Shown here one piece after another: positions 15,184 to 22,818 of a stretch of 64,000 nucleotides of DNA. Every line of letters starts with the position of its first letter. Within the stretch, counting starts at the first letter, position 1. The notes beneath the pieces were generated by a model that was given only the letters and a program-made list of their open reading frames with translations, was not told the origin of the DNA and ran no database searches. Source of the DNA: a virus; IMG/VR virus record IMGVR_UViG_3300022932_000014, positions 79,128 through 143,127 of that record; one strand, given 5' to 3'. The position numbers and the translations under genes were made by a program.

Positions 15184-15392
15184 CAACATACAAAATTATA
15201 AAAAGTCCTCCATATGATAAAGATGCTCCTAATACTTATTGGATTAAAAGAGAATTTAAACTGTTTGGTTTTACTTTTTCTTGCGGAGTAATAGGTGATT
15301 ATAAAATGGATGACGACTACGGATATATGGGGCAAATGCCTTTCTTTGACAGAGAGTCAGCCGAAAAAAGATTAGAAATTTTAAAACAATAA
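15180..15392 (+). CDS. unknown protein, 70 aa
   Basis: The start is the ATG at 15180 overlapping the preceding TGA, not the longer open frame from 15159. 'TYWIKREFKLFGFTFSCGVI' is strand-like. Ends 'ESAEKRLEILKQ'. Not recognised. Confidence 0.7.
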   Translation: MTTYKIIKSPPYDKDAPNTYWIKREFKLFGFTFSCGVIGDYKMDDDYGYMGQMPFFDRESAEKRLEILKQ

Positions 15393-15395
15393 AAT

Positions 15396-15635
15396 ATGTA
15401 TAGTCAGGATGGAGCTTTAGTGCTTAAAGACGGAGTTGTATTATCTACAGTTGAAATAGTAGATTTGTTAAACAGGTTACAGAAAGTATCAGATAAGTGG
15501 GATAAATTAGATGAAGAAATTAGTAAATTTTATAATGAGCCGACCTATGATGCTGAAAATGACTGTGAATTTGAAGAGGAAGGAGATTTAATAGGAATTG
15601 GAGAGCTTGCTGCTGAATATTTCGGGTATTTATAA
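15396..15635 (+). CDS. unknown protein, 79 aa
   Basis: Contains 'LSTVEIVDLLNRLQKVSDKW' (helical) and an acidic loop 'AENDCEFEEEGDLIGIG'. Not recognised. Confidence 0.68.
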   Translation: MYSQDGALVLKDGVVLSTVEIVDLLNRLQKVSDKWDKLDEEISKFYNEPTYDAENDCEFEEEGDLIGIGELAAEYFGYL

Positions 15636-15652
15636 ACTTAAAAACAAATAAA

Positions 15653-15904
15653 ATGAAAATAATTGAAACACACTATTACAACAATTCAGATCATGATGAC
15701 GCTTCAAGTGTAGAAATAGAATTGATAACAGATGAAGGAGTACATAATTTATCTCTGGGAGAATCTGAACCTGAAGATAACTATCTGTTTAGAGATTTAA
15801 ATGATGTTTATTTTATATCTGATTTAATTCAGAAAGCTTATGAAGCGGGAAAAAGAGGAGAAGAATTTGAATATGAATTAATAGAAGATAAAGATAATGA
15901 ATAA
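15653..15904 (+). CDS. unknown acidic protein, 83 aa
   Basis: Acidic throughout, with 'DHDDASSVEIELITDEGVHN' and 'LIQKAYEAGKRGEEFEYELI'. It overlaps the next gene by 8 bases. Not recognised. Confidence 0.68.
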   Translation: MKIIETHYYNNSDHDDASSVEIELITDEGVHNLSLGESEPEDNYLFRDLNDVYFISDLIQKAYEAGKRGEEFEYELIEDKDNE

Positions 15905-16229
15905 AACATTTGAAAAACAAAGTACGATTAGTTTAGATTCAAGTCATCATTTGACAAGTGACGGAGATAATGGGATAGTTTTAACTTTTCATGAAATAAG
16001 AGAGCGAGAAAAATTAGAAACAAAGAACGGTAAAAAAGTAAAGTCAGGTAAGACAGAAGAGTATTTATATGAAGGAAAACTTTATTTTACGAGAATTTGT
16101 CAGGCATTAACCTATTTCGTAGATAAAACTCAAAATGAATCAAAAACATTAGAAGAGTTATTAGAAAAAGTAGATTATAATACTAAACTTTTAGAGAGTC
16201 TAGACAGAGAATTTAAGCAGTTTGATTAA
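15897..16229 (+). CDS. unknown protein, 110 aa
   Basis: 'QSTISLDSSHHLTSDGDNGI' near the start and a helical C-terminal half (KTLEELLEKVDYNTKLLESL). The ending suggests an oligomerising helix. Last gene before the ribonucleotide reductase promoter. Confidence 0.68.
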   Translation: MNKTFEKQSTISLDSSHHLTSDGDNGIVLTFHEIREREKLETKNGKKVKSGKTEEYLYEGKLYFTRICQALTYFVDKTQNESKTLEELLEKVDYNTKLLESLDREFKQFD

Positions 16230-16239
16230 AATTAAGTAG

Positions 16240-16271
16240 TTTGTATAAGTAGTATTATATTCTTATATTTG
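16240..16271 (+). promoter_or_regulatory. Bacteroidota-type promoter of nrdBA
   Basis: TTTG at 16240-16243, 20-base gap, TATATTTG at 16264-16271: exact consensus. Transcription should begin near 16277, at the foot of the hairpin that follows. Confidence 0.8.
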
Positions 16272-16276
16272 CATTC

Positions 16277-16308
16277 AAGACAGTGGATAGTTTTCTGCTG
16301 TCTTTTTT
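16277..16308 (+). terminator. terminator-like hairpin in the nrdB leader
   Basis: AAGACAG (16277-16283) pairs with CTGTCTT (16298-16304), followed by a run of T. It lies between the promoter and the nrdB start codon (16338). It is either an attenuator that limits ribonucleotide reductase expression or a stabilising 5' hairpin. Because the predicted transcription start is at its base, it cannot serve an upstream gene only. Confidence 0.55.
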
Positions 16309-16337
16309 ATTCGCCGAAATTTAAAAATTATAAATAA

Positions 16338-17324
16338 ATGAGTATTTTCGAAAAAACATTACATATTGATCCAAAATATCAATATTTAGAAAAGTATGTA
16401 AACATTATGTATAGAGGATTTTGGACACCCGCTAAATATGAAAAATTAATTAAAGAAGTAGATGCACCTTATTTCTTTAATATTTTACCCAAATTAGATC
16501 AAGAAGTTATCTCCAGATGCATTTTAGCAGTTTCTTTGGTGGAAGATAAAGTTAAGACTTACTGGAGTACACTGGCCTTAGATATACCCCAAACTATAGT
16601 AGGAGATGTTGGGGGTCTTTTTGGGCAGAGTGAAGTGACTCATCGACGTTCTTATCATGCGTTAGCTAATGCTTTGAATATAAATACAGATGATGTTCTT
16701 AAACATGATGCTTTAAAAGGCAGAATAGATTATTTAGCAAAATATTTAGAAAATGATCCTAAAATAATAGGTAAAAAAAGAATATTAAAAAAATTAGTAT
16801 TATTTACTTCTCTCGTAGAAAGGTGCAGTCTTTTTACTCAATTTTATATCCTTATGTCTTATGCAATGAATAATAAAGGACTTAAGACTATTTCTGCCTT
16901 ACAAGAATCCACAGCTAAAGAGGAAGACATACACTATAAATTCGGTATAGACATTATTAATGAAATCAAAAACGAACTTCCACAAATCTGGGATGAGTAT
17001 TTAGTGGAATTAATTACCGATAATATAAATATTGCCTACACAGCAGAATTGAATCTAATAGATTGGTTTTTTGAAAATGGTACTCCTGAACACTTAACAA
17101 AAATAGAAGTTGTTAATTTTTTAAATTATAATTTTGCTATAGTGGCAAAAGACTTGAATTTAGATTTAGATTTTAAAGTAGATGATAAAATATACGAAAG
17201 TAAAAATGCTTGGTTTAAAAGAAAAGTGTTTATAACAACAGAACCAGATTTTTTTGATAATGCTGTAGGAGGATATGCCTCTGACGACGAAGAAACAGAA
17301 ATAACAGATATAGAATGGAATTAA
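16338..17324 (+). CDS. nrdB: class I ribonucleotide reductase, beta subunit
   Basis: 328 aa. 'FGQSEVTHRRSYHALANAL' holds one E-x-x-H iron-ligand pair. 'LVERCSLFTQFYILMSYAM' holds the next glutamate. 'STAKEEDIHYKFGIDIINEI' holds the second E-x-x-H. This is the ferritin-like four-helix arrangement of the radical-generating subunit. It makes the tyrosyl or equivalent radical needed by the alpha subunit to reduce ribonucleotides to deoxyribonucleotides for phage DNA synthesis. The gene order is beta then alpha, with a 10-base overlap, so the two are translationally coupled. A promoter and hairpin leader precede it. Confidence 0.9.
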   Translation: MSIFEKTLHIDPKYQYLEKYVNIMYRGFWTPAKYEKLIKEVDAPYFFNILPKLDQEVISRCILAVSLVEDKVKTYWSTLALDIPQTIVGDVGGLFGQSEVTHRRSYHALANALNINTDDVLKHDALKGRIDYLAKYLENDPKIIGKKRILKKLVLFTSLVERCSLFTQFYILMSYAMNNKGLKTISALQESTAKEEDIHYKFGIDIINEIKNELPQIWDEYLVELITDNINIAYTAELNLIDWFFENGTPEHLTKIEVVNFLNYNFAIVAKDLNLDLDFKVDDKIYESKNAWFKRKVFITTEPDFFDNAVGGYASDDEETEITDIEWN

Positions 17325-19015
17325 AATTTTTACAAAAACCTCAGTTAGAATTTCTTAAAGATGGTTACTTAGAGCCAGGTGAAACAGCAAATGAACGGTT
17401 CTCAGCTATTATTAAAAGAGTTAAACACTATGAACCTCTTTATTCAGAAGGACTAGCAGAGAGACTTTCTTACATGATTGAAAAGAATATATTAAGTTTA
17501 TCCACACCAGCAATAGCTAACTTTGGGCGAGAAAAAAAAGATACAGCAAATACCACTAATCTCCCAGCATCATGTAATATAATTACAGTGGGAGACTCTA
17601 TATCAGACATATATAATTCCATTGCACAAGTAGCCATGCTTTCTAAATTAGGCGCAGGAGTAGGCTCTGATTTTCAAATGGTGGCACAAAAAGATACAAA
17701 ACTTAGAGAAGGGTTTTATTCTAATTCAAAACTAGATTGGATAGAAGATTCTGTGAGAACGGCTCAAAAAGTTAGTCAATCCAGTACCCGAAGAGGTTAT
17801 AATACTCCTTTTATATCTATAGATGATAATGATTTTGAAGAGTTATTAAAAAGAGTTGATAAAACAAACCCAGATAAAAATGATCCTTTAGTAAACAACA
17901 CTATAGGTATTATTTTACCTGAAGGATTTTGGGAAAGACTTAGAAATAAAGATGAAAAATTACAAGATAGGTGGCTGAAAGTTTTAAAATTCAGACAAAA
18001 AGTTGGTAAGATTTATCTAGGTGATGTAGAGAACATGAATAAAAACAGTTCTCCTGTGTATAAAAAATTGGGTTTAAAAGTAGCTACAACTAATATTTGC
18101 ACAGAATTTTTACAGCCTTTATTTACAGACATGACTTCCGTTTGTGTGATATCCGCTTTAAATTTGATATATTGGGATGAAATTAAGGAAAACCCGCAAA
18201 TGATTAAGGATGCTTTCATGTTCTTAGATATTTTAAATGAGGAGTATATACTTTTAAGTAAAGGAGTACCTTTCTTAGAGAAAGCTAGAAAAGCTGCAAA
18301 AAACAAGAGAGATGTAGGATTAGGTACATTAGGTTTTCACGAACTCTTACAACTTAAAAATTATAGTTTTGGAGATATCTACAGTAGAAAATTAAATAAG
18401 GAAATATACTCTACAATTAGAAAGTACGGAGAAGAGATTACTTACGAAATGGGAGGTAAGTTAGGTTCTCCCCAATTAGCAAAAGAAGCAGGTATGCAAC
18501 GTAGAAACTGTTCTCTTATGATGATTGCTCCAAATAAGTCGACTTCTTTTATTTCTGGTGCAACTTCCTTAGGAATTGAGCCTTTTATGAGTAATGTGTT
18601 TGTAAAGACATTGGCTAAAATACAATATGTTTTTAAAAACCCGCACTTAGAAAAATTATTAGAGAGAAAAGACAAAAACACAAAGGAGGTTTGGGAGAGT
18701 ATTGAAGATAATAATGGATCAGTGCAACATTTAGAATTTTTAGAAGATTTTGAAAAAGATATTTTTAAAACCTTTTCTGAAATATCTCCGAAAGATATAA
18801 TTGATTTGGCAGCCGACAGACAAGAATTTATAGATATGGGGCAAAGTCTAAATCTAGTCTTTAGAAAGAACTATACAATTAAAGACTTACACGAGATTCA
18901 TAAATATGCTTTTGAAAAAGGATTAAAAACTCTGTATTACGCTTACCCTTCAGCACATGCTTCTTTAGAAAAAGAGGGAGAGAAATGGGACACTTGTTCT
19001 ATGTGTGCAGATTAA
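17315..19015 (+). CDS. nrdA: class I ribonucleotide reductase, alpha subunit
   Basis: 566 aa. 'NLPASCNIITVGDSISDIYN' has the first redox cysteine. 'TTNICTEFLQP' has the N-x-C-x-E active-site loop with the thiyl-radical cysteine. 'DMTSVCVISALNL' has the partner cysteine. 'GLKTLYYAYPSAHASL' holds the two radical-transfer tyrosines. The tail 'TCSMCAD' is the C-x-x-C that is recharged by thioredoxin or glutaredoxin. It is much shorter than the ~750-aa cellular enzymes and begins close to the catalytic barrel, so the ATP-cone allosteric domain is missing. A phage enzyme without dATP feedback inhibition is a reasonable inference. A strong terminator follows. Confidence 0.93.
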   Translation: MELKFLQKPQLEFLKDGYLEPGETANERFSAIIKRVKHYEPLYSEGLAERLSYMIEKNILSLSTPAIANFGREKKDTANTTNLPASCNIITVGDSISDIYNSIAQVAMLSKLGAGVGSDFQMVAQKDTKLREGFYSNSKLDWIEDSVRTAQKVSQSSTRRGYNTPFISIDDNDFEELLKRVDKTNPDKNDPLVNNTIGIILPEGFWERLRNKDEKLQDRWLKVLKFRQKVGKIYLGDVENMNKNSSPVYKKLGLKVATTNICTEFLQPLFTDMTSVCVISALNLIYWDEIKENPQMIKDAFMFLDILNEEYILLSKGVPFLEKARKAAKNKRDVGLGTLGFHELLQLKNYSFGDIYSRKLNKEIYSTIRKYGEEITYEMGGKLGSPQLAKEAGMQRRNCSLMMIAPNKSTSFISGATSLGIEPFMSNVFVKTLAKIQYVFKNPHLEKLLERKDKNTKEVWESIEDNNGSVQHLEFLEDFEKDIFKTFSEISPKDIIDLAADRQEFIDMGQSLNLVFRKNYTIKDLHEIHKYAFEKGLKTLYYAYPSAHASLEKEGEKWDTCSMCAD

Positions 19016-19023
19016 ACCAACCA

Positions 19024-19055
19024 AATCCCCCAATAAAACGGGGGATTTTTTATTT
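19024..19055 (+). terminator. rho-independent terminator after nrdA
   Basis: AATCCCCC (19024-19031) pairs perfectly with GGGGGATT (19040-19047) around an 8-base loop and is followed by a T-rich tail. It closes the nrdBA unit. Confidence 0.9.
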
Positions 19056-19079
19056 TATATAAAGTTTTTACAAAAAAGC

Positions 19080-19110
19080 TTGCGGGTTAAATAAATTAAT
19101 TGTAAGTTTG
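19080..19110 (+). promoter_or_regulatory. Bacteroidota-type promoter
   Basis: TTG at 19080-19082, 20-base gap, TAAGTTTG at 19103-19110: exact consensus. It restarts transcription just after the nrdA terminator, toward the gene at 19131. Confidence 0.8.
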
Positions 19111-19130
19111 CAATAATAAAAATAAGAAAT

Positions 19131-19328
19131 ATGAAAATAATAGTTTTACATGATTATGGAAACAGTAAAGAAATAACCATCTTTGTTGATAATATTTGCA
19201 CATTAAAAGAAAGTAATAATGGGACTTATGTAAGCATGGCATCTGGTGAAACAGATTTTGTATCTGAAAATAAGAGTTATATAATTAAAGAAATAAAAAA
19301 CTTTGCTGTTAACTTAGATACATTTTAA
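19131..19328 (+). CDS. unknown protein, 65 aa
   Basis: Beta-rich small protein (IIVLHDYGNSKEITIFVDNI). First gene of a promoter-driven unit about 20 bases after the predicted transcription start. Not recognised. Confidence 0.7.
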   Translation: MKIIVLHDYGNSKEITIFVDNICTLKESNNGTYVSMASGETDFVSENKSYIIKEIKNFAVNLDTF

Positions 19329-19436
19329 ATGACAGATCAAGAACAACGAAAAGCAAATATCACTTTCATTAAAACAGTTTTTGTAACATTAATCATATTA
19401 GGAATTATAATTTGGCGCATAAATACAGTAAAATAA
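19329..19436 (+). CDS. tiny single-span membrane protein, 35 aa
   Basis: The ATG follows the upstream TAA directly. The product is a short polar N-terminus (MTDQEQRKANITF) and one hydrophobic helix (IKTVFVTLIILGIIIWRI). Very small, but the position and clean membrane segment support it. Confidence 0.5.
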   Translation: MTDQEQRKANITFIKTVFVTLIILGIIIWRINTVK

Positions 19437-19606
19437 CGAAAGAATCTGTTTTAAATTTATTTTTGCGCGAAAAACAAGTAATAAACAGAAATTATATAGC
19501 AAAACAATTAAACTGTTCTGTATATAGTGTAAGAATAGCCTTAGAGCAATTAAAAGACGATAATAAAATTAAATTAAGTAATCATGGATATATTAAAAAC
19601 AATTAA
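19412..19606 (+). CDS. winged-helix DNA-binding protein, 64 aa
   Basis: 'INRNYIAKQLNCSVYSVRIA' followed by 'LEQLKDDNKIKLSNHGYIK' reads as helix-turn-helix plus wing. No ATG is available; a TTG at 19412, inside the previous gene, is the likely start. It may be a small transcriptional regulator. A GC-core motif copy lies within it (about 19461-19475). Confidence 0.55.
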   Translation: MAHKYSKITKESVLNLFLREKQVINRNYIAKQLNCSVYSVRIALEQLKDDNKIKLSNHGYIKNN

Positions 19607-20288
19607 ATATTACAATAATCGGCCTGTATTAGTTTTACAAAAACATGAAGTAGCTGATTTTTATCAAATACTCGTAGATATCGAAATACAAGATATTGAT
19701 TTAGATCATATCGCAGAATCTTTCAGAGGTTGTGATGCTTGTATGGTTGGTCATAAATCTACATGTTATTGCGACGAATCAGTTGCAAAAGCCTATGATG
19801 TTGTAGAGCGAATTATCGAGGATTATAAAATAAAAGATTCGCAATTATTTTATGTTCCAGCTAAAGATTTAAAAGATGCTCCTTTCGAATGGAGAGAAAA
19901 CAAAGGTCTTGTTGATAAAATTAAAGGAAATAAAGATGTTCTTAATGGACTGATTGATATTGTTGCCGAAAATAAGAGCTTGATTAAGCAACAAGAAAAA
20001 CAATTGTCTGACAACAAAGAAGAAATTCGTAAAATGGATGCTATCGTAGAGAACAGAAAAGCACTAACAGAAATAGTAATTAAAGATTACGATAAACTTA
20101 CTTATGATATTAAGGAACTAGAGTCACAAAAGAATTTAATTATTGTTGGATCAGAGGTTAAAATTGAATACTCAGAGTATGAAAAACTACTAAAACGGGA
20201 TGAAATACTCTCTGCTTTGGAAATTGGTGGAGTTGATAATTGGGAATGGTATGATGAATCACTTAAAGGTATAAATGATGAAGAATAA
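19584..20288 (+). CDS. unknown protein with coiled coil and cysteine cluster, 234 aa
   Basis: Residues about 45-65 contain 'FRGCDACMVGHKSTCYCDES', a Cys/His cluster that could bind zinc. From about 115 to 190 it is a long charged helix (KSLIKQQEKQLSDNKEEIRK), probably a coiled coil. The ATG lies 20 bases inside the previous frame. Not recognised. Confidence 0.7.
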   Translation: MDILKTIKYYNNRPVLVLQKHEVADFYQILVDIEIQDIDLDHIAESFRGCDACMVGHKSTCYCDESVAKAYDVVERIIEDYKIKDSQLFYVPAKDLKDAPFEWRENKGLVDKIKGNKDVLNGLIDIVAENKSLIKQQEKQLSDNKEEIRKMDAIVENRKALTEIVIKDYDKLTYDIKELESQKNLIIVGSEVKIEYSEYEKLLKRDEILSALEIGGVDNWEWYDESLKGINDEE

Positions 20289-20559
20289 TACAAGAGAATT
20301 AAGTGAATTAGGTCAAGAGATAAGTTATGGTAAAACAGTTTTACATCAGATAGCTATAGAACTAGGGCTGTTGAAAAATGATAATTTTAGTTTCCAATAC
20401 GATTTTTATGAGAGGAGAGACAGTTACGTAATTGATTCTCCGCAGAATGACTTTATAATTTCTGTTCCCAAAAATACAGCCGATTTAGAGAGGTTTCCAT
20501 TCAGAGTAGTAAAGAAATTAAAAGAACACGGATTTGATATTGGTAATTTAACATTATAA
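20278..20559 (+). CDS. unknown protein, 93 aa
   Basis: Two ATGs (20275 and 20278) are possible; both overlap the upstream gene by about 10 bases. 'LSELGQEISYGKTVLHQIAI' is helical; 'NDFIISVPKNTADLERFPFR' follows. Not recognised. Confidence 0.66.
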   Translation: MKNNTRELSELGQEISYGKTVLHQIAIELGLLKNDNFSFQYDFYERRDSYVIDSPQNDFIISVPKNTADLERFPFRVVKKLKEHGFDIGNLTL

Positions 20560-20563
20560 AAAA

Positions 20564-20617
20564 ATGAAATACAACGAATTAGAACCATTAGTTATTCAAT
20601 GGGCAAAAGATAAATGA
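20564..20617 (+). pseudogene. truncated N-terminus of a MazG-like protein
   Basis: An 17-codon frame, MKYNELEPLVIQWAKDK then TGA, resembles the opening helix of MazG-like nucleotide pyrophosphohydrolases (E-L-x-x-x-V-I-x-W-A-x-D-K). It stops at the ATGA that starts the HNH homing endonuclease. I infer that an original gene was cut by insertion of the endonuclease gene and its remainder lost. It may instead be an unrelated leader peptide. Confidence 0.4.
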
Positions 20618-21315
20618 TATTTACAGAAGAGGATTTAGAAATAGAAGAGTGGAAAGATCTAATTGGTTATGATTATAACTACCAAATTTCAAATATGGGT
20701 AGATTTAAAATATTAACGGCTTTCCATAAAAGTAAAATTGGATCGATAACAACAGGTTTCTTTGATGTTAAAGGGTATTTAAGAGTTTCTGTAAAAATGA
20801 ACGGTCGTTCTCTGACTAAAAAGGTACACAGACTTGTTGCCGAGTATTTTGATGAGGACTTTTTAGAAAATTTAACTGTTAACCACAAAGACTTTGATAA
20901 AACTAATAATAAGAAAACAAATTTAGAAATGATGTCTTCCGCCGAAAATGCTATTGACTTCATAACAAAAATTAAAAAGTTTCAAACTTATAGTCAAGTC
21001 ATAGGTGTGTGTTACCATAAACAAATTAATAAATGGGTGGCTAGAATAAATTTAAATGGGAGTAGGAAAAGTATTGGGGTTTTTAATACAAAAACAGAAG
21101 CTGAAGAAGCTATTAAAAATTTTGAAAATTATAGTATAAAAGAAGGTAAGGGTGTAAGTAATAAAAATAAAAGAAAATACTCTAAAGAAGATTTAAATAA
21201 TATAAAAAGTTGTATTGAAGATATAGGTTTTACAAAAACAAGAATATTATTTAGTATTGGAACTAGTACATTAAAATTAATAGAAAATGATAAATATTTT
21301 GACGAAAGAAATTAA
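20614..21315 (+). CDS. HNH homing endonuclease with NUMOD4 and AP2-like domains, 233 aa
   Basis: 'EEWKDLIGYDYNYQISNMGR' (about 7-27) is the NUMOD4 motif. 'KKVHRLVAEYFDEDFLENLT', then 'VNHKDFDKTNNKKTNLEMMS', is the HNH nuclease core with the N-H-K-D loop. 'GVCYHKQINKWVARINLNG' and 'IGVFNTKTEAEEAIKNF' form an AP2-like DNA-binding segment. The C-terminus ends in a HTH-like helix. Such genes spread by cutting unmarked alleles. It starts on the stop of a truncated MazG-like fragment and overlaps the next, intact MazG-like gene by 29 bases, so the nucleotide-pyrophosphatase locus is the likely insertion site. Confidence 0.88.
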   Translation: MIFTEEDLEIEEWKDLIGYDYNYQISNMGRFKILTAFHKSKIGSITTGFFDVKGYLRVSVKMNGRSLTKKVHRLVAEYFDEDFLENLTVNHKDFDKTNNKKTNLEMMSSAENAIDFITKIKKFQTYSQVIGVCYHKQINKWVARINLNGSRKSIGVFNTKTEAEEAIKNFENYSIKEGKGVSNKNKRKYSKEDLNNIKSCIEDIGFTKTRILFSIGTSTLKLIENDKYFDERN

Positions 21316-21661
21316 TAATTTAAGAGATATTTGTTATAAGGCCTCTTTCGACGCAGGGTGGCACACAAACTTAGAAACAGGAGAATTATTAGAAAGAAAC
21401 AAGGCTGAAATGCTATGTTTAATTCATAGTGAAATTTCAGAAGCTATGGAAGGTGAAAGAAAGGGATTAGTGGACGATCATTTACCTGATAGACCGATGG
21501 CCGAAGTGGAATTAGCGGATGCTGTTATTCGAATTATGGATTATGCAGGAAGATGGGGATATGATATTGGAGGAGCGCTTGTAGCAAAAATGGACTACAA
21601 TAAAAATCGTAAAGATCATAAACTAGAGAATAGGATTAAAGATGGCGGTAAAAAGTTTTAA
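21287..21661 (+). CDS. MazG-like nucleotide pyrophosphohydrolase, 124 aa
   Basis: 'NKAEMLCLIHSEISEAMEGE' carries the E-x-x-E of the MazG fold. 'MAEVELADAVIRIMDYAGRW' carries the second metal-binding E-x-x-D. The length equals that of single-domain phage MazG proteins. The family hydrolyses (d)NTPs or related nucleotides to monophosphates; in phages it may adjust nucleotide pools or remove alarmone-like signals. The ATG at 21287 overlaps the HNH gene; a TTG at 21299 is an alternative. Confidence 0.8.
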   Translation: MINILTKEINNLRDICYKASFDAGWHTNLETGELLERNKAEMLCLIHSEISEAMEGERKGLVDDHLPDRPMAEVELADAVIRIMDYAGRWGYDIGGALVAKMDYNKNRKDHKLENRIKDGGKKF

Positions 21662-21791
21662 TAAAAAGTGGAGAGTTAGGAATAAAACAATATATGTTTA
21701 CACTAGAGAAATACAAAAAGAAGTGTTTGATACTTATGGAGCGGAAGTTCCTTTTTTACATGGTTTATTACCCAAAGGAAAATTTTTATAA
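21642..21791 (+). CDS. unknown basic protein, 49 aa
   Basis: MAVKSFNKKWRVRNKTIYVY followed by 'FDTYGAEVPFLHGLLPKGKF'. It overlaps the MazG-like gene by 20 bases. An alternative frame (21736-21843, 35 codons) is also open across its end, so a frameshifted or longer product cannot be excluded. A 14-base perfect inverted repeat encloses most of the gene. Confidence 0.5.
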   Translation: MAVKSFNKKWRVRNKTIYVYTREIQKEVFDTYGAEVPFLHGLLPKGKFL

Positions 21792-21802
21792 CTCTCCACT
21801 TT
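21665..21802 (+). repeat. 14-base perfect inverted repeat around a small gene
   Basis: AAAGTGGAGAGTTA at 21665-21678 and its exact complement TAACTCTCCACTTT at 21789-21802. In RNA this would be a 14-bp stem closing a 110-base loop that contains most of the 49-aa gene, near its start and over its stop codon. Confidence 0.7.
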
Positions 21803-21854
21803 ACTTTGAAATGTATCACCCTAATTTAGAAATTGAGAAATAAATAAAAGAATT

Positions 21855-22109
21855 ATGATTTATAAAATAACAAAAATAGCCGATGTGGAAAATCCATATC
21901 ACGAGAATTCCGACTTTGGATTTAGCAAACCGTTTCATTTAGGAGAATACACAAAAGAGCCAGAAGTAGGAGAAAGATTTAATTTATATCCTATTGATTT
22001 TCAGAACAGAGGTATTTCAACATCCCCTGTTGCTGAGATAATTGATGAAAAGACTTTTAAAACACTTAATTCAGTGTATACTTATGAACCTTATTTAGAA
22101 GAGCTATGA
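21855..22109 (+). CDS. unknown protein, 84 aa
   Basis: 'LGEYTKEPEVGERFNLYPID' and 'VAEIIDEKTFKTLNSVYTYE' resemble a small beta-barrel found in many Bacteroidota phage proteins of unknown role. ATGA overlap with the next gene. Confidence 0.7.
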   Translation: MIYKITKIADVENPYHENSDFGFSKPFHLGEYTKEPEVGERFNLYPIDFQNRGISTSPVAEIIDEKTFKTLNSVYTYEPYLEEL

Positions 22110-22441
22110 AAGAGGTAAGAATAAACCCAGAGTACGTAACACATATTAAGATTACACCAGCTGTTAATAGCGGTTTTGTGTGGCGAGATAAAGTAGAGAA
22201 AAGAGGCTTATTTGGCCGAGATAAAAGTATACAAGAAGGGTATTACAGTAAATTTGGCTATAGATTAGATGTTGAAAATTGGAAATATCTTAATATTATT
22301 GATAATGTTGTTTGGTATCAGCCTTTTTTAGAAGTTTTTTGCGGCGAAACTTTAGTCTATAGTGCCCACTACGAAACGACAGAAGAAATTAGAGAACTTT
22401 GTCAAAGAGAGTTTCCATATATAAATGTTATTTTATCATGA
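22106..22441 (+). CDS. unknown protein, 111 aa
   Basis: 'FVWRDKVEKRGLFGRDKSIQ' and 'NIIDNVVWYQPFLEVFCGET' in a mixed alpha/beta domain. Coupled by ATGA on both sides. Not recognised. Confidence 0.7.
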   Translation: MKEVRINPEYVTHIKITPAVNSGFVWRDKVEKRGLFGRDKSIQEGYYSKFGYRLDVENWKYLNIIDNVVWYQPFLEVFCGETLVYSAHYETTEEIRELCQREFPYINVILS

Positions 22442-22818
22442 GTTACACAGAACTACACACAGGTAAATTAAGACCTCTTGTAATTGAGATGTCAATAGAA
22501 GAATTCATAAATTGGGTAGAGACCAAAGAAGGTTTTGAAATCGAGGATTTAGAATATCTCTTAGAAGAAGAGTATCAATTCTTCCAAGTTAGAGATAAAA
22601 ATAAGGAGTATAAGAAATCTATGTACATTAAATATGTTTACAATAAGGGCGCTTTATATGAAGTTATAGAACACTCTGGAGAAAGAGAAGTAGATTTCCT
22701 TGATATCACAACTAAAAATGAAGATGGTACTGTGAGTTTCACTTATTTGTTTTATAATGGAGGAACTTGTTTTTCAGAGCTTTTAGAAGAGGGACTGGAT
22801 AAAATAGAAAAGCAATGA
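22438..22818 (+). CDS. unknown protein, 126 aa
   Basis: The start is taken at the ATG 22438 (MSYTELHTGKLRPLVIEMS), which overlaps the upstream TGA; the open frame from 22399 is not needed. Acidic, with 'FEIEDLEYLLEEEYQFFQVR'. Not recognised. Confidence 0.7.
   Translation: MSYTELHTGKLRPLVIEMSIEEFINWVETKEGFEIEDLEYLLEEEYQFFQVRDKNKEYKKSMYIKYVYNKGALYEVIEHSGEREVDFLDITTKNEDGTVSFTYLFYNGGTCFSELLEEGLDKIEKQ

Noticed and set aside
21736-21843. 35-codon frame MERKFLFYMVYYPKENFYNS
   Set aside because: It overlaps the 49-aa gene in another frame and has no support beyond being open; kept only as a note on that gene.
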